NCBI RefSeq assembly: GCF_003287875.1
Contig: NZ_QMKK01000054.1
Span: 496,001 to 560,000 of the forward strand
Length of the DNA stretch: 64,000 nucleotides
Source: Martinezella tropici
GTDB taxonomy: Bacteria > Pseudomonadota > Alphaproteobacteria > Rhizobiales > Rhizobiaceae
Direction of reading: 5' to 3'
Below the pieces are notes generated by a model. It ran no database searches and had not been told where the DNA came from. It saw only the letters and a program-made list of their open reading frames with translations. Of the stretch, positions 1-8,459 are shown piece by piece (position 1 is the stretch's first letter; each line of letters begins with the position of its first letter). The translations under genes were made by a program, and so were the position numbers.

Positions 1-15
1 CTCGGCTGCGGTCAT
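1..15 (-). CDS. possible start of a gene running off the left edge
   Basis: On the minus strand an ATG at position 15 opens MTAAE and then leaves the window. An AAAGG-like ribosome binding site precedes it. It lies about 60 bases downstream of the binding-protein gene ending at 77, where the ATPase or permease of that importer would be expected. Five codons cannot identify a product. Confidence 0.25.
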
Positions 16-42
16 GAAAGAGGCCTTTCGCCTTTGGAGGAG

Positions 43-64
43 CGATGCGGGGAGATCCGCATCG
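43..64. terminator. hairpin downstream of the first binding-protein gene
   Basis: CGATGCGG (43-50) and CCGCATCG (57-64) form a perfect 8-bp stem with a 6-base loop just after the stop codon at 77. No T-run follows on the minus strand. It is more likely an intercistronic mRNA-stabilising or attenuating hairpin than a full terminator. Confidence 0.4.
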
Positions 65-76
65 CCGGTTTGCAGG

Positions 77-1084
77 TCAGCCGATGCCGAGCTTCTTGAT
101 CACGTCGGCGACATTGCTTTTGTTTGCCAGCAGGGCAGGGACGTAGGTTTCGCGCGGCAGCGTCTGCCCCGAGAGCAGCTTGGCGACATTGCGGATAGCC
201 GTACGACCGATCTCCGCCGGCTGCTGGGCAGCATCGGCGCCCGCCGGTGAATTGGGATCGGCGACGAGCTGCAGCACTTCCGGGCTGCCGTCGACGCCGT
301 AGGTGCGGATCTCCGTGCGGCCGGCGGCGGCGAGAGCCTGCGTGGCACCAAGCTGCGGAATGTCCCAAGCCGACCAGATCGCTTTGATCGACCCCTTTTC
401 CGGATATTTATTGAGGATCGCTGTGATCTGGGTGAATGCGTCCTGAACCGTATTCGGAATGACGTCACGCAGCTCCGGCTGGATAATCTTCACCTTCGGG
501 AAGTATTTGACGACGTTGACGAGCTGGTCGTAGCGGATCGCGCAGGGCGTCACGCCGTAGAAGCCGTTGAAGGCGACGATATTGCCTTCGCCGCCAATGT
601 CGGAGACGAGCTGCAGCGCCAGGTCCTTGCCGATGCCCCAATTGTCCGAGGTGGTGTTGTTGATCGAGTTGGTCGAGCCGACATCGACGGTCAAAACGGG
701 AATGCCGGCGTCGCGGGCCTTCTTCAGCCAGGGGTCGATGACGCTCAGCGTGCCGAGGATCTGGACGATCGCGTCCGGCTTCTGGGCGATCAGCGTCTGC
801 AGCTGCGAGACAAGCTTGCCGTCATTGCGGCCGGCATCGACGGCAATCGGCGTGCCGCCCAGGCGCTTCACTTCGTCGATTTGTGCGTTGTAGGCCTGCA
901 GGTCGAAATAGTGGTCGGTTCCCGTCGCGCTTATGGCGATCCGCTTGCCTTTCAACGACAATGCATCATCGGCAGCTGCCGCGGTTTTGGACAGAATGCT
1001 CGAGGCCGCGAGCGCCGTTCCGGCAACCGCCGTCAGTTTAAGAATATCCCGGCGTCCGAGGCCGATCGTCTGTTCCTTGGTCAT
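77..1084 (-). CDS. sugar-type ABC transporter substrate-binding protein (LacI fold)
   Basis: This 335-residue protein is the periplasmic binding subunit of an ABC importer (Peripla_BP_4 / ribose-binding-like family). The N-terminus GRRDILKLTAVAGTALAASS looks like a twin-arginine export signal. The mature part starts near DDALSLKGKRIAISATGTDHYF and keeps the two-lobe Rossmann pattern, including KPDAIVQILG and a PVLTVDVGS hinge region. The ATG at 1084 is preferred to an upstream TTG at 1201 because GGAGAGGA lies 7 bases before it and the signal peptide begins there. No ATPase or permease is visible unless it lies beyond the left edge. Neighbouring sulfur-type flavoenzymes make a non-sugar ligand possible. 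The ligand is unknown. Confidence 0.85.
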   Translation of the reverse strand: MTKEQTIGLGRRDILKLTAVAGTALAASSILSKTAAAADDALSLKGKRIAISATGTDHYFDLQAYNAQIDEVKRLGGTPIAVDAGRNDGKLVSQLQTLIAQKPDAIVQILGTLSVIDPWLKKARDAGIPVLTVDVGSTNSINNTTSDNWGIGKDLALQLVSDIGGEGNIVAFNGFYGVTPCAIRYDQLVNVVKYFPKVKIIQPELRDVIPNTVQDAFTQITAILNKYPEKGSIKAIWSAWDIPQLGATQALAAAGRTEIRTYGVDGSPEVLQLVADPNSPAGADAAQQPAEIGRTAIRNVAKLLSGQTLPRETYVPALLANKSNVADVIKKLGIG

Positions 1085-1504
1085 GAAAGCATCCTCTCCA
1101 GCAATCCATAAATGCCAATAGAATATAAAATTGGTAGATTTAAATGATTTGCGGGAGGAACGTTTTTCCAAAACTGGAGCGGCCTGGGAAATTTCCGTCA
1201 TCCAGCCTTCTAATGTACAGATCGGGTTTCCGTGGCTCGTGCAGTGATTGACAGGTCAAGGTCTGCCTTTTCGGACGCTGCTCTATCGCCATCACCCGAA
1301 CTGGCTATCTGCGAGATTGCGCGATCTCGTGGGCAAGCCCTTGCCGCCAAGCCTTCCCGTCGCGAACAAAGAATCTCCGAAGGCGGGCAAAATCGGATAA
1401 TTTAATCTACTAAAAACATAGAGTTTATAGCTAAATAATTGCACGCGTCGCAGGGTCATCATTCCGTCAGACGACGCTTCCGATTGATCGTGAGGGTCGC
1501 GACA
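1085..1504. other. 420-base divergent intergenic region
   Basis: This region separates two divergent binding-protein genes and must carry both promoters. It holds AATAGAATATAA at 1117-1128 and TTATAGCTAAATA at 1425-1437, both partial matches to the TTATAGACTATAA palindrome seen upstream of tauA. It also holds CGAGAT-N6-ATCTCG at 1312-1329. An open frame of 50 codons at 1248-1400 (TTG start) reads in part FRTLLYRHHPNWLSARLRDL. It may be a gene remnant or chance. No RNA gene was recognised. Confidence 0.5.
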
Positions 1505-2548
1505 ATGAAATTTCTCACACGGCTTGTCCTGTCGGCCGTTGCTCCTCTTCTTCTTGCGCAGACTGCGCTGGCTGGCGGTGTGAATGGCGCTCCCGCGCCC
1601 TTTGATAAAGGGGGCGTAAAGATCGCCTTGGTCAGCTACATATCCGCCGGCGATTTCTTTCAGGCTTATCAGGCCGGTGCGGAAGCGCAGGCGAAGGCGC
1701 TCGATATCGATCTACGCGTCTTCCCCGGCCGTCAGGATGCCGCAGCTCAGCGCGAACAGATCCTCCAGGCAATCAATCTTGGCGTCTCTGCCATCGTCAT
1801 CGATCACGGCCTGCCGGAATCGCTTGGCGATGTCGTCCAGCAGGCGCTCGACAAGGGCATCAAGGTCGTCGCTTTCGACGTCAATCTCAACAATCCGAAG
1901 ATCCCCCAGGTCGAGCAGAGCGATCATGAGCTTGCCGATCTCGCTTTGAAGCAGGCCGTCAAAGACAACGGGAACAGTTTCAAGGCAGGTTATGTCTATG
2001 TAGCCGGCTTTGCGCCGCTCGACCGTCGCAACGAGGTCTGGGACACGTTCAAGAAGCAGAATGCAGGGGTCGTCGAGAAGACCCGTTTCGGCAATGTCAG
2101 CGATACGACGGCGACGTCGACCGCGGACCAGGCAAAGGCGGCGCTGACGGCCAATCCCGATATATCGGTCGTCTTCGCTCCCTATGACGAATTCGCGCGC
2201 GGTGTGAAGCTTGCCGCCACCGATCTCGGGATTGCCGACAAGCTGAAGATCTACTCGGCCGACGTATCGACAGCCGACATTCAGGAGATCACCGAGCCGG
2301 GCAGCCCCTGGGTCGCGACGGTTGCAACCAATCCGGCCGTGGTCGGCGCCGTCTCCATCCGTGCCGCGGCTTTGCAGGTCGCAGGCCAGGAGGTTCCGCA
2401 TCAGATCACCGTCAAGCCGACCCTGCTGACGCAGGAAGGGCTGCGGGCGGCCAGCGTCAAGACGATCGAGGAACTGGCACAGAAAGTTCCCGCCTTCAGC
2501 GCTAGCGACGCAGTGACCGCAAGCTGGATACCGGACAAGCTTTTCTAA
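1505..2548 (+). CDS. sugar-type ABC transporter substrate-binding protein (LacI fold)
   Basis: A 347-residue periplasmic binding protein of the Peripla_BP_4 family. It has a cleavable Sec signal (MKFLTRLVLSAVAPLLLAQT, predicted cleavage after ALA) and then a lobe beginning VKIALVSYISAGDFFQAYQ. The motif GVSAIVIDHG and a C-terminal lobe with NPAVVGAVSIRAA fit ligand-binding proteins of ribose/xylose-type importers. The start at 1505 gives the signal peptide directly; the open frame extends to a TTG at 1439 but those residues look untranslated. It is divergent from the gene ending at 77 and lies 72 bases upstream of an SfnB/DszC-like flavoenzyme gene, probably in one transcript. No cognate permease or ATPase is present in the window. 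Confidence 0.83.
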   Translation: MKFLTRLVLSAVAPLLLAQTALAGGVNGAPAPFDKGGVKIALVSYISAGDFFQAYQAGAEAQAKALDIDLRVFPGRQDAAAQREQILQAINLGVSAIVIDHGLPESLGDVVQQALDKGIKVVAFDVNLNNPKIPQVEQSDHELADLALKQAVKDNGNSFKAGYVYVAGFAPLDRRNEVWDTFKKQNAGVVEKTRFGNVSDTTATSTADQAKAALTANPDISVVFAPYDEFARGVKLAATDLGIADKLKIYSADVSTADIQEITEPGSPWVATVATNPAVVGAVSIRAAALQVAGQEVPHQITVKPTLLTQEGLRAASVKTIEELAQKVPAFSASDAVTASWIPDKLF

Positions 2549-2567
2549 GCTGCCGACTTCGATCTTT

Positions 2568-2591
2568 CGGCGGGGTCCCTTGATCCCGCCG
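2568..2591 (+). other. intercistronic hairpin
   Basis: CGGCGGG (2568-2574) pairs with CCCGCCG (2585-2591), extended inward by a GU and a TA pair. It sits between the binding-protein gene and the flavoenzyme gene. Such hairpins often keep binding-protein mRNA more abundant than the downstream cistron (general knowledge). There is no T-run. Confidence 0.45.
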
Positions 2592-2620
2592 GATTACGTC
2601 ACTGAACCGGAGTTCATATC

Positions 2621-3826
2621 ATGAGCCAGTCCAACGTCGTCTTTGCGGGCAATCGAAATGCCACGCGAGAGGACCTTTTTGCCAGAGCGGAAGAGATTGC
2701 CGCGGATCTTTCGAAGCGAGCTGCAGAACTTGACCGGGAGGGACGGCCTCCTCACGGCGAAATCGTCAGACTGAAGAATGCCGGGCTGCTGAACGCCCTG
2801 CACCCACAGCAGATCGGCGGCGGTGGTCTCGACTGGGTGGACGGATTGCGGCTGGTGCGCATCCTTGCGCGCGGCGAAAGCTCCATCGGCCAGCTTCTCG
2901 GCTATCACTATGTCAACAGCCAATATGTCTATTGGGCCTTCGACGAGACACGAGCGCAGGAATTCGGCAGCAAGACGGTTGCCAACAGCCTCTATTGGGG
3001 CGCCGCCGTCAATCCGCGCGATCCAGGCCTCGTGCTGACGCGTCGCGGCAACGGTTATGTCCTGAATGGCCGCAAATCCTTCTCGACGGCCGCTCGCGTG
3101 TCCGACTATATCAATGCCAATGCCGCGCTCGACGACAGGATCGTCGGCTTTGCTGTTCCGACGAACCGGCCGGGCTACAAGGCCAATGACGACTGGGACA
3201 ATTTCGGCCAACGCCTCTCCGACAGCGGCAGCGTCGAATTCCATGATTTCCCCGTCTATGAGGAGGATCTGGACAGGGCGGCGGCGACTGGCGGTGAGGC
3301 GCCGGTGCTCGCGACGTTCAACACGCCGTTCATTCAGCTTGTTTTCGTGAACTTCTATCTTGGCACGGCCGAGGGCGCGTTGCGCGAGGCCATCGACTAC
3401 GTCCGCACCACGACACGGCCCTGGGTTACTTCCGGCGTCGAGCGTGCATCGGACGACCCCTATATTCTCGAGCGTGTCGGCGAGTTCACTGCGGCCTTGA
3501 AGGCTTCCGTTGCGCTGGCCGATAGCGCCGCGGCAGCGGTGCAGGAGGCTCTTGCGAGAGGAAGCAGGGCAACGGCGCGCGAGCGCGGCGAGGCGGCAGC
3601 CGAGGCCTATGCGGCGAAGGTGCATGCGACGCACGTTTCGCTGGATATCACCTCACGCGTCTTCGAACTCACCGGCGCGCGCTCGACCGCAGAGAAATAT
3701 CGCTTCGATCGCTTCTGGCGCAATGTGCGGACGCATACGCTGCACGATCCGGTCTTCTACAAGGCCAAGGAAGTCGGCGAGTTCGTGCTGAACGACCGGA
3801 TTCCCGAAGTCAGCCTCTACAGCTGA
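2621..3826 (+). CDS. acyl-CoA dehydrogenase-fold flavin monooxygenase (SfnB/DszC-like)
   Basis: A 401-residue protein of the acyl-CoA dehydrogenase superfamily, in the branch containing SfnB and dibenzothiophene monooxygenase DszC. These enzymes use reduced flavin and oxygen rather than CoA thioesters. An N-terminal helical domain (about residues 10-110) is followed by the beta domain (YVLNGRKSFSTAARVSDY, about 145-165; NDDWDNFGQRLSDSGSVEF, about 188-206) and a C-terminal four-helix domain with TTTRPWVTSGVERASDDPY and RFWRNVRTHTLHDPVFYK. The last motif is typical of this branch. GGAG lies 8 bases before the ATG. It is probably cotranscribed with the binding-protein gene at 1505 and converges on a second family member at 3895. 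Oxidation or desulfurisation of an organosulfur compound is likely; the substrate is unknown. Confidence 0.8.
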   Translation: MSQSNVVFAGNRNATREDLFARAEEIAADLSKRAAELDREGRPPHGEIVRLKNAGLLNALHPQQIGGGGLDWVDGLRLVRILARGESSIGQLLGYHYVNSQYVYWAFDETRAQEFGSKTVANSLYWGAAVNPRDPGLVLTRRGNGYVLNGRKSFSTAARVSDYINANAALDDRIVGFAVPTNRPGYKANDDWDNFGQRLSDSGSVEFHDFPVYEEDLDRAAATGGEAPVLATFNTPFIQLVFVNFYLGTAEGALREAIDYVRTTTRPWVTSGVERASDDPYILERVGEFTAALKASVALADSAAAAVQEALARGSRATARERGEAAAEAYAAKVHATHVSLDITSRVFELTGARSTAEKYRFDRFWRNVRTHTLHDPVFYKAKEVGEFVLNDRIPEVSLYS

Positions 3827-3844
3827 TCAGACCTCATCGGACAG

Positions 3845-3881
3845 AAAAGCCCCGTTGCCCAATGTCGGCAACGGGGCTTTT
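3845..3881. terminator. bidirectional rho-independent terminator
   Basis: AAAAGCCCCGTTGCC (3845-3859) and GGCAACGGGGCTTTT (3867-3881) form a perfect 15-bp stem with a 7-base loop. A-runs and T-runs flank it on both strands. It lies between the convergent flavoenzyme genes ending at 3826 and 3895, so it can serve both. Confidence 0.92.
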
Positions 3882-3894
3882 GTTTGCGCTCTTA

Positions 3895-5112
3895 TCAAAG
3901 TGCGCCGTTCTTCGGCGGAATGACGTCGTTCAGATGGTAGTTGCCAACGACATGATATTTCCAGCGAACCGGATCGTGAAGCGTATGCGTACGGGCATTG
4001 CGCCAGTGCCGGTCGAGATTGAGGTCGAGCTTGACCGATGCCGTCCCGGCAAGCTCGAACAGCGTATTCGTCGCTTCGATGGCGATTTCCGTCGTCAGCA
4101 CCTTGGCGGCAGCGACGGCGAGCGTTGCCTCAATTACTCTTTTTTCGGTCGTCTCGACCTGTGCGGCATCGACCTTGCGGCCGGCGCGTTCGATAGTCGC
4201 AGCCGCTGCTTCCAGCCGGATGGCGATCTGGCCGACCTTGGCGATCGTCAGCGGATCGTCGCTCGCGCGCTCGACGCCGCTATCCATCCAGGGGCGGGAT
4301 CGGGTTTTTACGAAGTCCAGCGTTGCGGCAAATGCGGCTCGGGCAATGCCGAGATCGACGCCGGCGTGGATGATCTGACCGACCGAGCCGATCGTCGTCG
4401 GCCGTTCGAAGCCCTTGTGATGGGGGACGACGTGATCGGCATTCACATAGACATTGTTGAGGACCGTGGTGCCGCTGCCGGTCGTGCGCTGCCCGAAGCC
4501 ATCCCAGTCATCGATGATCTCGATGCCTTCCGTGCCCTTGGGAACGAAGGCCATGACCAGCTTGTCGGCTTCATCCAGCGCGAAGACGGTGACCCAATCG
4601 GCAAAGAGAACGCCGGTCGAATAGAACTTGCGGCCGTTGATACGATAGCCGGGACCGTCGCGGGTGATACGGGTATCATAGTGCCCGACCGTCTTCGTGC
4701 CGCGTTCGGAAAGGGCGTTGCCGAAACGATCGCCGGCCAATGCGCGGCCGAAGAAATAGCGCTTCTGATCTTCCGAGCCGTCGATGCGCAGGGCTTCGAG
4801 GATGTAGAAATGATTCTGCGGTATCTGCCCGATTGAGCCGTCGGCCTCAGCCAGGATCGCGGTGATCTCCGCCAGGGTGGCATTCGAGACATCCAGGCCG
4901 CCATATTCTTCGGGAACGGTGATCGCCAGCAGCCCGGACAGAGCCAGCTCATCCATTTCCGCAAACGGGAGCAGCCTTTCGCTATCGCGCTCCGAAGCGG
5001 TGGCGGCAAAGCGTGCGGCAAGCTCCTGCGCGACGGCCAGCGCCTGTTGCTCGGTCTCCAGCAAGGTCGCCTCGGGATGCTTGGCGTTGATATGGTGCAA
5101 TTGCGCGTTCAT
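3895..5112 (-). CDS. sfnB: SfnB-family sulfur acquisition oxidoreductase
   Basis: A 405-residue acyl-CoA dehydrogenase-fold protein closely resembling SfnB, linked in Pseudomonas to growth on dimethyl sulfone as sulfur source. Visible features are LLAITVPEEYGGLDVSNATL (about residues 59-78), GSIGQIPQNHFYILEALR, the beta-domain stretch GYRINGRKFYSTGVLFADWV, IIDDWDGFGQRTTGSGTTVL and the C-terminal HWRNARTHTLHDPVRWKYH. The full domain set and length are normal. It converges on its paralogue at 2621 and is read in the same direction as the FAD oxidase gene upstream (175-base gap), which may allow its own promoter. CTATAGAATTTAT at 5218-5230 is a weak relative of the TTATAGACTATAA palindrome. Exact substrate is unknown. 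Confidence 0.85.
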   Translation of the reverse strand: MNAQLHHINAKHPEATLLETEQQALAVAQELAARFAATASERDSERLLPFAEMDELALSGLLAITVPEEYGGLDVSNATLAEITAILAEADGSIGQIPQNHFYILEALRIDGSEDQKRYFFGRALAGDRFGNALSERGTKTVGHYDTRITRDGPGYRINGRKFYSTGVLFADWVTVFALDEADKLVMAFVPKGTEGIEIIDDWDGFGQRTTGSGTTVLNNVYVNADHVVPHHKGFERPTTIGSVGQIIHAGVDLGIARAAFAATLDFVKTRSRPWMDSGVERASDDPLTIAKVGQIAIRLEAAAATIERAGRKVDAAQVETTEKRVIEATLAVAAAKVLTTEIAIEATNTLFELAGTASVKLDLNLDRHWRNARTHTLHDPVRWKYHVVGNYHLNDVIPPKNGAL

Positions 5113-5287
5113 GGGCAGGCTCCGATTTCATCCGGCGCCACGATGCCGCATTAAAAGCAGGCGTTCGAGAAAAGCCATTTCGTTTTTACGGATGCGGTCG
5201 CGTCTTCATTCCTTTCTCTATAGAATTTATGGTCAATTGCTGCCTGAAGCTGTCTCGGCATTGATAAGCAGCGATGTTCTCACCAAG

Positions 5288-6586
5288 CTATCGACGCCCG
5301 GTGCGCCAGTCTTCAAAGCGCGCATGCGCCAGAGCAAGCGAAGCGACGGCGGGCGTGAATCGGTGGAACGGCAGCGGGTGGCTGGATTGCAGCGGAATCG
5401 GCAGGGATTCCGCCGTTTCGCCGAGCGCCAGTCTCGCCAGTGTCCGGCCAAGCTGCGCCGTCATGGCGATGCCGCGACCATTGCAGCCAATCCCTCCGAA
5501 GAAGCCGCCGCCGAAACGATAGAGGCGCGGCAGGAAATCCGGCGTCATGATCGCCGTTCCGGTCCAGACGATCTCCACACCCGGATGATGCGGCAGGCGG
5601 AGTTCGGATGTGAGCCGGTCGACGACGGCGCGACCGACGCGCTCGAAGGCACCGACCGGATTGATCGCCATGCCGCCGCTGATCAGCCTGTTGTCGCGAT
5701 CGAGCCGGTAGGTGAAGAGGTTGGAGCGTGTATCGCCGACGGGCCGGCGATTGGGAGCGATCCGCGCAACGGTTTCGGCATCGATCGGCTTCGTGGCCAC
5801 TTGATACACCTTTAACGGCACGCCCGTTCGGCCCATGCGGGAAGCTATGCCGCTCGTGAAGGCGTTGGTGGCGAGGATGACGACCTCCGTTTCGATTTCA
5901 TGGTCCACGAGGCTAACGTGCCAGGTGCCGGCATGTCGCTCGACGTGCTCGACCACGCTGTTTTCGCGGATCATAGCGCCGCGCCGCATGGCCGCCCTTG
6001 CGAGCCCATAGAGATAATTTAGCGGGTGGATGGTGCCGCCGGAGTGATCGATCAATCCTCCGGAATAGATAGTCATACCGGTCTCGTTCCGGACGGCGCC
6101 GGCATTGAGAAATTCGACTGGACGACCAAGCTCTGTCCAGTCCTTCGCCCTTTGGCGCAGGATCGCAGCCATGTCGTCGCCATAAGCGGGCTGCAGCCAA
6201 CCGGTCTGCGCCGCATCGCATGAAATCTGCTCCTCCGCGATGGTCGCAAACACCTCGTCGGCGCCCGCACCGACGAGCGACAACAGCGCATCCGCCTTGT
6301 CGCGCGGCAGCTTCTGACGGACGGTCGCCGGATCGGCCTTGGCGAAATTGGGAACGACGAAGCCGGCATTCATGCCGCTGGCTCCCGCACCCAGCCGCCC
6401 GGCCTCAAGAACGGTCACGGAGCGGCCGGCGCGGGCAAGATGAAGTGCTGCGGTCAGGCCGGTGAAGCCGCCGCCGATCACGACGACGTCTGAGCGGGAA
6501 GGCAGGTCGTGGGAAAGTTCAGGGGCAGGGCCGGCTGTCAGCGTCCACAGGGTCGGATTGGTGGGGCGAGGGGCACTGCCGGGCAT
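5288..6586 (-). CDS. FAD-dependent oxidoreductase (DadA/glycine oxidase type)
   Basis: A 432-residue DAO-family flavoprotein that probably oxidises a primary or secondary amine or a D-amino acid. The FAD Rossmann motif VVVIGGGFTGLTAALHLARAG is followed by an acidic ribose-binding residue in VLEAGRLGAGASGMNAGF. Further on come WHVSLVDHEIETEVVILATN (second dinucleotide-fold strand) and a C-terminal FGGGFFGGIGCNGRGIAMT flavin-contact motif. No membrane segment or signal peptide is seen. The ATG at 6586 is chosen over an in-frame TTG at 6604. It reads with the binding-protein gene upstream (135-base gap), which suggests the importer delivers an amine or amino-acid-like substrate. Confidence 0.82.
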   Translation of the reverse strand: MPGSAPRPTNPTLWTLTAGPAPELSHDLPSRSDVVVIGGGFTGLTAALHLARAGRSVTVLEAGRLGAGASGMNAGFVVPNFAKADPATVRQKLPRDKADALLSLVGAGADEVFATIAEEQISCDAAQTGWLQPAYGDDMAAILRQRAKDWTELGRPVEFLNAGAVRNETGMTIYSGGLIDHSGGTIHPLNYLYGLARAAMRRGAMIRENSVVEHVERHAGTWHVSLVDHEIETEVVILATNAFTSGIASRMGRTGVPLKVYQVATKPIDAETVARIAPNRRPVGDTRSNLFTYRLDRDNRLISGGMAINPVGAFERVGRAVVDRLTSELRLPHHPGVEIVWTGTAIMTPDFLPRLYRFGGGFFGGIGCNGRGIAMTAQLGRTLARLALGETAESLPIPLQSSHPLPFHRFTPAVASLALAHARFEDWRTGRR

Positions 6587-6669
6587 CAGCGGAGGATCTC
6601 TCAATAACTACGCCAGATAGCTGTCACCATAGATCAACCGCTGAAAGGATTGCGCTAGGATGATTTCAA

Positions 6670-6698
6670 GCGAGGCGCGCCGATGGGGAGCACCTCGC
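6670..6698. terminator. possible terminator after the LIV-type binding-protein gene
   Basis: GCGAGG (6670-6675) and CCTCGC (6693-6698) can pair, with extra GC pairs inside. CTTTTT follows on the plus strand and TTGAAAT on the minus strand. It lies between the binding-protein gene (stop at 6722) and the FAD oxidase gene. Folding is imperfect. Confidence 0.35.
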
Positions 6699-6721
6699 CT
6701 TTTTGCAAAGTAGAGTGTCGC

Positions 6722-7978
6722 CTACTTGATCTTATCCTTCAGGGTCGAAACGTCTTCCATCTTCAGCTCGCCGTCGGTGACGATCTTGCCGTCGGCGATC
6801 TTCCAGAGACGGAATGGGCCGGTGATGTCGCCATATTGATCGAAGGAGACCGGGCCGATGATGCCTTCGTAACGGATCGGCTTGCCTTCCTTGATGAGGC
6901 CGAGCGCCTTGGCGAACTCTTCCTTGCCGGCATAGATCGGCGTGCCCTTGGAGTCGACGACCTTGAAGATTGCATCCTTCAGCTTCGAGGTGTCGTCGCC
7001 GGCGATAGCAAGCGCGAGACCGACGATCGCGCCCGCATCATAGGCTCGGTCAGCGGCTGGATTAGTCGGCTCGATCCCTGAGAAATCCTTGTAGTTCTTG
7101 TTAAAATAGTCGGTCGAGGGCGTCGGCGTCGTGCCGGAGGAGGTGCCAAAGGCGTCCTTCAGATAGTCGGCGCCCACGGAATCGATAAAGTCCGGGCTGT
7201 TCATGCCGTCATTGAGCAGGAACTTCTGCGGGCCGCCTTGCGAGATCCATGTGCGGGCGATTGTCGCGCCGTCGACCGGCGTGCTGACGAGGTAGAGGCC
7301 GTCCGGATCGCCGCCCATGCCGGCGGTGACTTCCGAAGCATAGCTCGACTGCTTTTCATTGTAGGGCGTCGTCGAGACGATCGTGCCGCCGAGCGCCTTA
7401 TAGGCCTTCGAGAATTCGGCGACCATGTTCACGCCGAAATCATTGTTGACGTGGATGATCGCGAGCTTCTTGAAGCCCTTGTCGATCGCATATTTGGCAG
7501 CGGCAATGCCCTGCAGCGAATCTGAGGTGATGGTGCGGAAGAATATACCGTTGGTCTTGCCGTCGCGGCCGAGCGCCGTCAGCGTCGGCGAGGAAGCTGC
7601 CGGCGATACCTGCACGATCTTGGCCGGCGCGGTGACCGAGGTCAGGATCGGGATCGTCACCGAAGAAATAATGCCGCCGATAATCGCCGGTACCTTCTTG
7701 ACCTGCACCAGCTGGGTCGCAGCATCCACTGCCACATTGCCCTGGCTCTGGCTGTCGCGTGTATCCGTCACCAGATCGCAGCCATGGGCGCCGCCAGCGG
7801 CATTGATGTCGCGAAAGGCCATCTCGACGGACTTCGCGCCTGCCTGGCCATATTCGCCGGCCGGGCCGGTCAGTTCCATCACGAGGCCGACCGTGACTTT
7901 GCAGTCCGCGGCATTGGCGGCGCCGGCGGCAGCGAGAAGGGCCAGAGCCGTGGTGATTTGAAATATCGTCTTCTTCAT
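6722..7978 (-). CDS. branched-chain amino acid-type ABC substrate-binding protein
   Basis: A 418-residue periplasmic binding protein of the Leu/Ile/Val family (Peripla_BP_6). The Sec signal MKKTIFQITTALALLAAAGA ends with ANA before ADCKVTVGLVMELTGPAGEY, the usual start of the mature domain. KVPAIIGGIISSVTIPIL and IVQVSPAASSPTLT follow the family pattern for ligand contacts. The ATG at 7978 has AAGGGG about 9 bases upstream and starts the signal peptide. The gene ends a minus-strand operon running from the GntR regulator at 11091, and the matching ATPase and permease genes are the divergent set at 11214-14645. The ligand is unknown; family members also bind aromatic acids, amides and urea. Confidence 0.88.
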   Translation of the reverse strand: MKKTIFQITTALALLAAAGAANAADCKVTVGLVMELTGPAGEYGQAGAKSVEMAFRDINAAGGAHGCDLVTDTRDSQSQGNVAVDAATQLVQVKKVPAIIGGIISSVTIPILTSVTAPAKIVQVSPAASSPTLTALGRDGKTNGIFFRTITSDSLQGIAAAKYAIDKGFKKLAIIHVNNDFGVNMVAEFSKAYKALGGTIVSTTPYNEKQSSYASEVTAGMGGDPDGLYLVSTPVDGATIARTWISQGGPQKFLLNDGMNSPDFIDSVGADYLKDAFGTSSGTTPTPSTDYFNKNYKDFSGIEPTNPAADRAYDAGAIVGLALAIAGDDTSKLKDAIFKVVDSKGTPIYAGKEEFAKALGLIKEGKPIRYEGIIGPVSFDQYGDITGPFRLWKIADGKIVTDGELKMEDVSTLKDKIK

Positions 7979-8030
7979 CTTTGTTCCCCTTGTTCGGTCA
8001 ACGATTTTCATTTCCGTTTTTTAGAACCTG

Positions 8031-8459
8031 TCAGGTCTCCGGCATCTGCAGCCAGGTTTCATGCAGATGCTGCCATTCGACGCCGTTGGGTGCCGATGAA
8101 CTTGCAGTGAAAAGGGCGCTCGCCTGACGCCGGCTATATTTGCCCGCCCGCGTCTGCGCTTCGACATAAGTCAGGACGATCGTATCCGTAGTTTCGTAGC
8201 TCGCGCGGATATCCGAAATCTCGATGGTGAAATTGCCCTGAAACGTCGCCCGGTTTGCCCGGATGAGCTCGATGGTTTCAGCGCGGTCGAAGATGCGGCC
8301 GGTCGGCGGGATCATATGGAAGGCCTGGCCGAAGGTGCGTTCGCAGCGGCCGAAATCCGTATGATCGGCAGTCGCGGCATCGTACCAGGCTTCGAAGAAG
8401 CGATGGAAATCGATGACTTCGGCGCTGGCTTTGCGGAAGAGAGGCGATTGCTGGCTCAT
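8031..8459 (-). CDS. NTF2-like / SnoaL-type small protein
   Basis: A 142-residue protein with the cone-shaped alpha+beta pattern of the NTF2 superfamily: an N-terminal helix pair (HRFFEAWYDAATADHTDFGR), then AFHMIPPTGRIFDRAETIEL and antiparallel strands ending in GVEWQHLHETWLQ. Members include SnoaL cyclases, ketosteroid isomerases and DUF4440 enzymes, so a catalytic or ligand-binding role is possible but unproven. It overlaps the upstream aldo/keto reductase gene by 4 bases (ATGA), showing translational coupling. It probably acts on the same imported compound. Confidence 0.65.
   Translation of the reverse strand: MSQQSPLFRKASAEVIDFHRFFEAWYDAATADHTDFGRCERTFGQAFHMIPPTGRIFDRAETIELIRANRATFQGNFTIEISDIRASYETTDTIVLTYVEAQTRAGKYSRRQASALFTASSSAPNGVEWQHLHETWLQMPET

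Noticed and set aside
2594-3634. 346-codon open frame on the minus strand
   Set aside because: It is antisense to the SfnB/DszC-like gene, has no domain, and is Arg-rich as expected for a GC-rich shadow frame.
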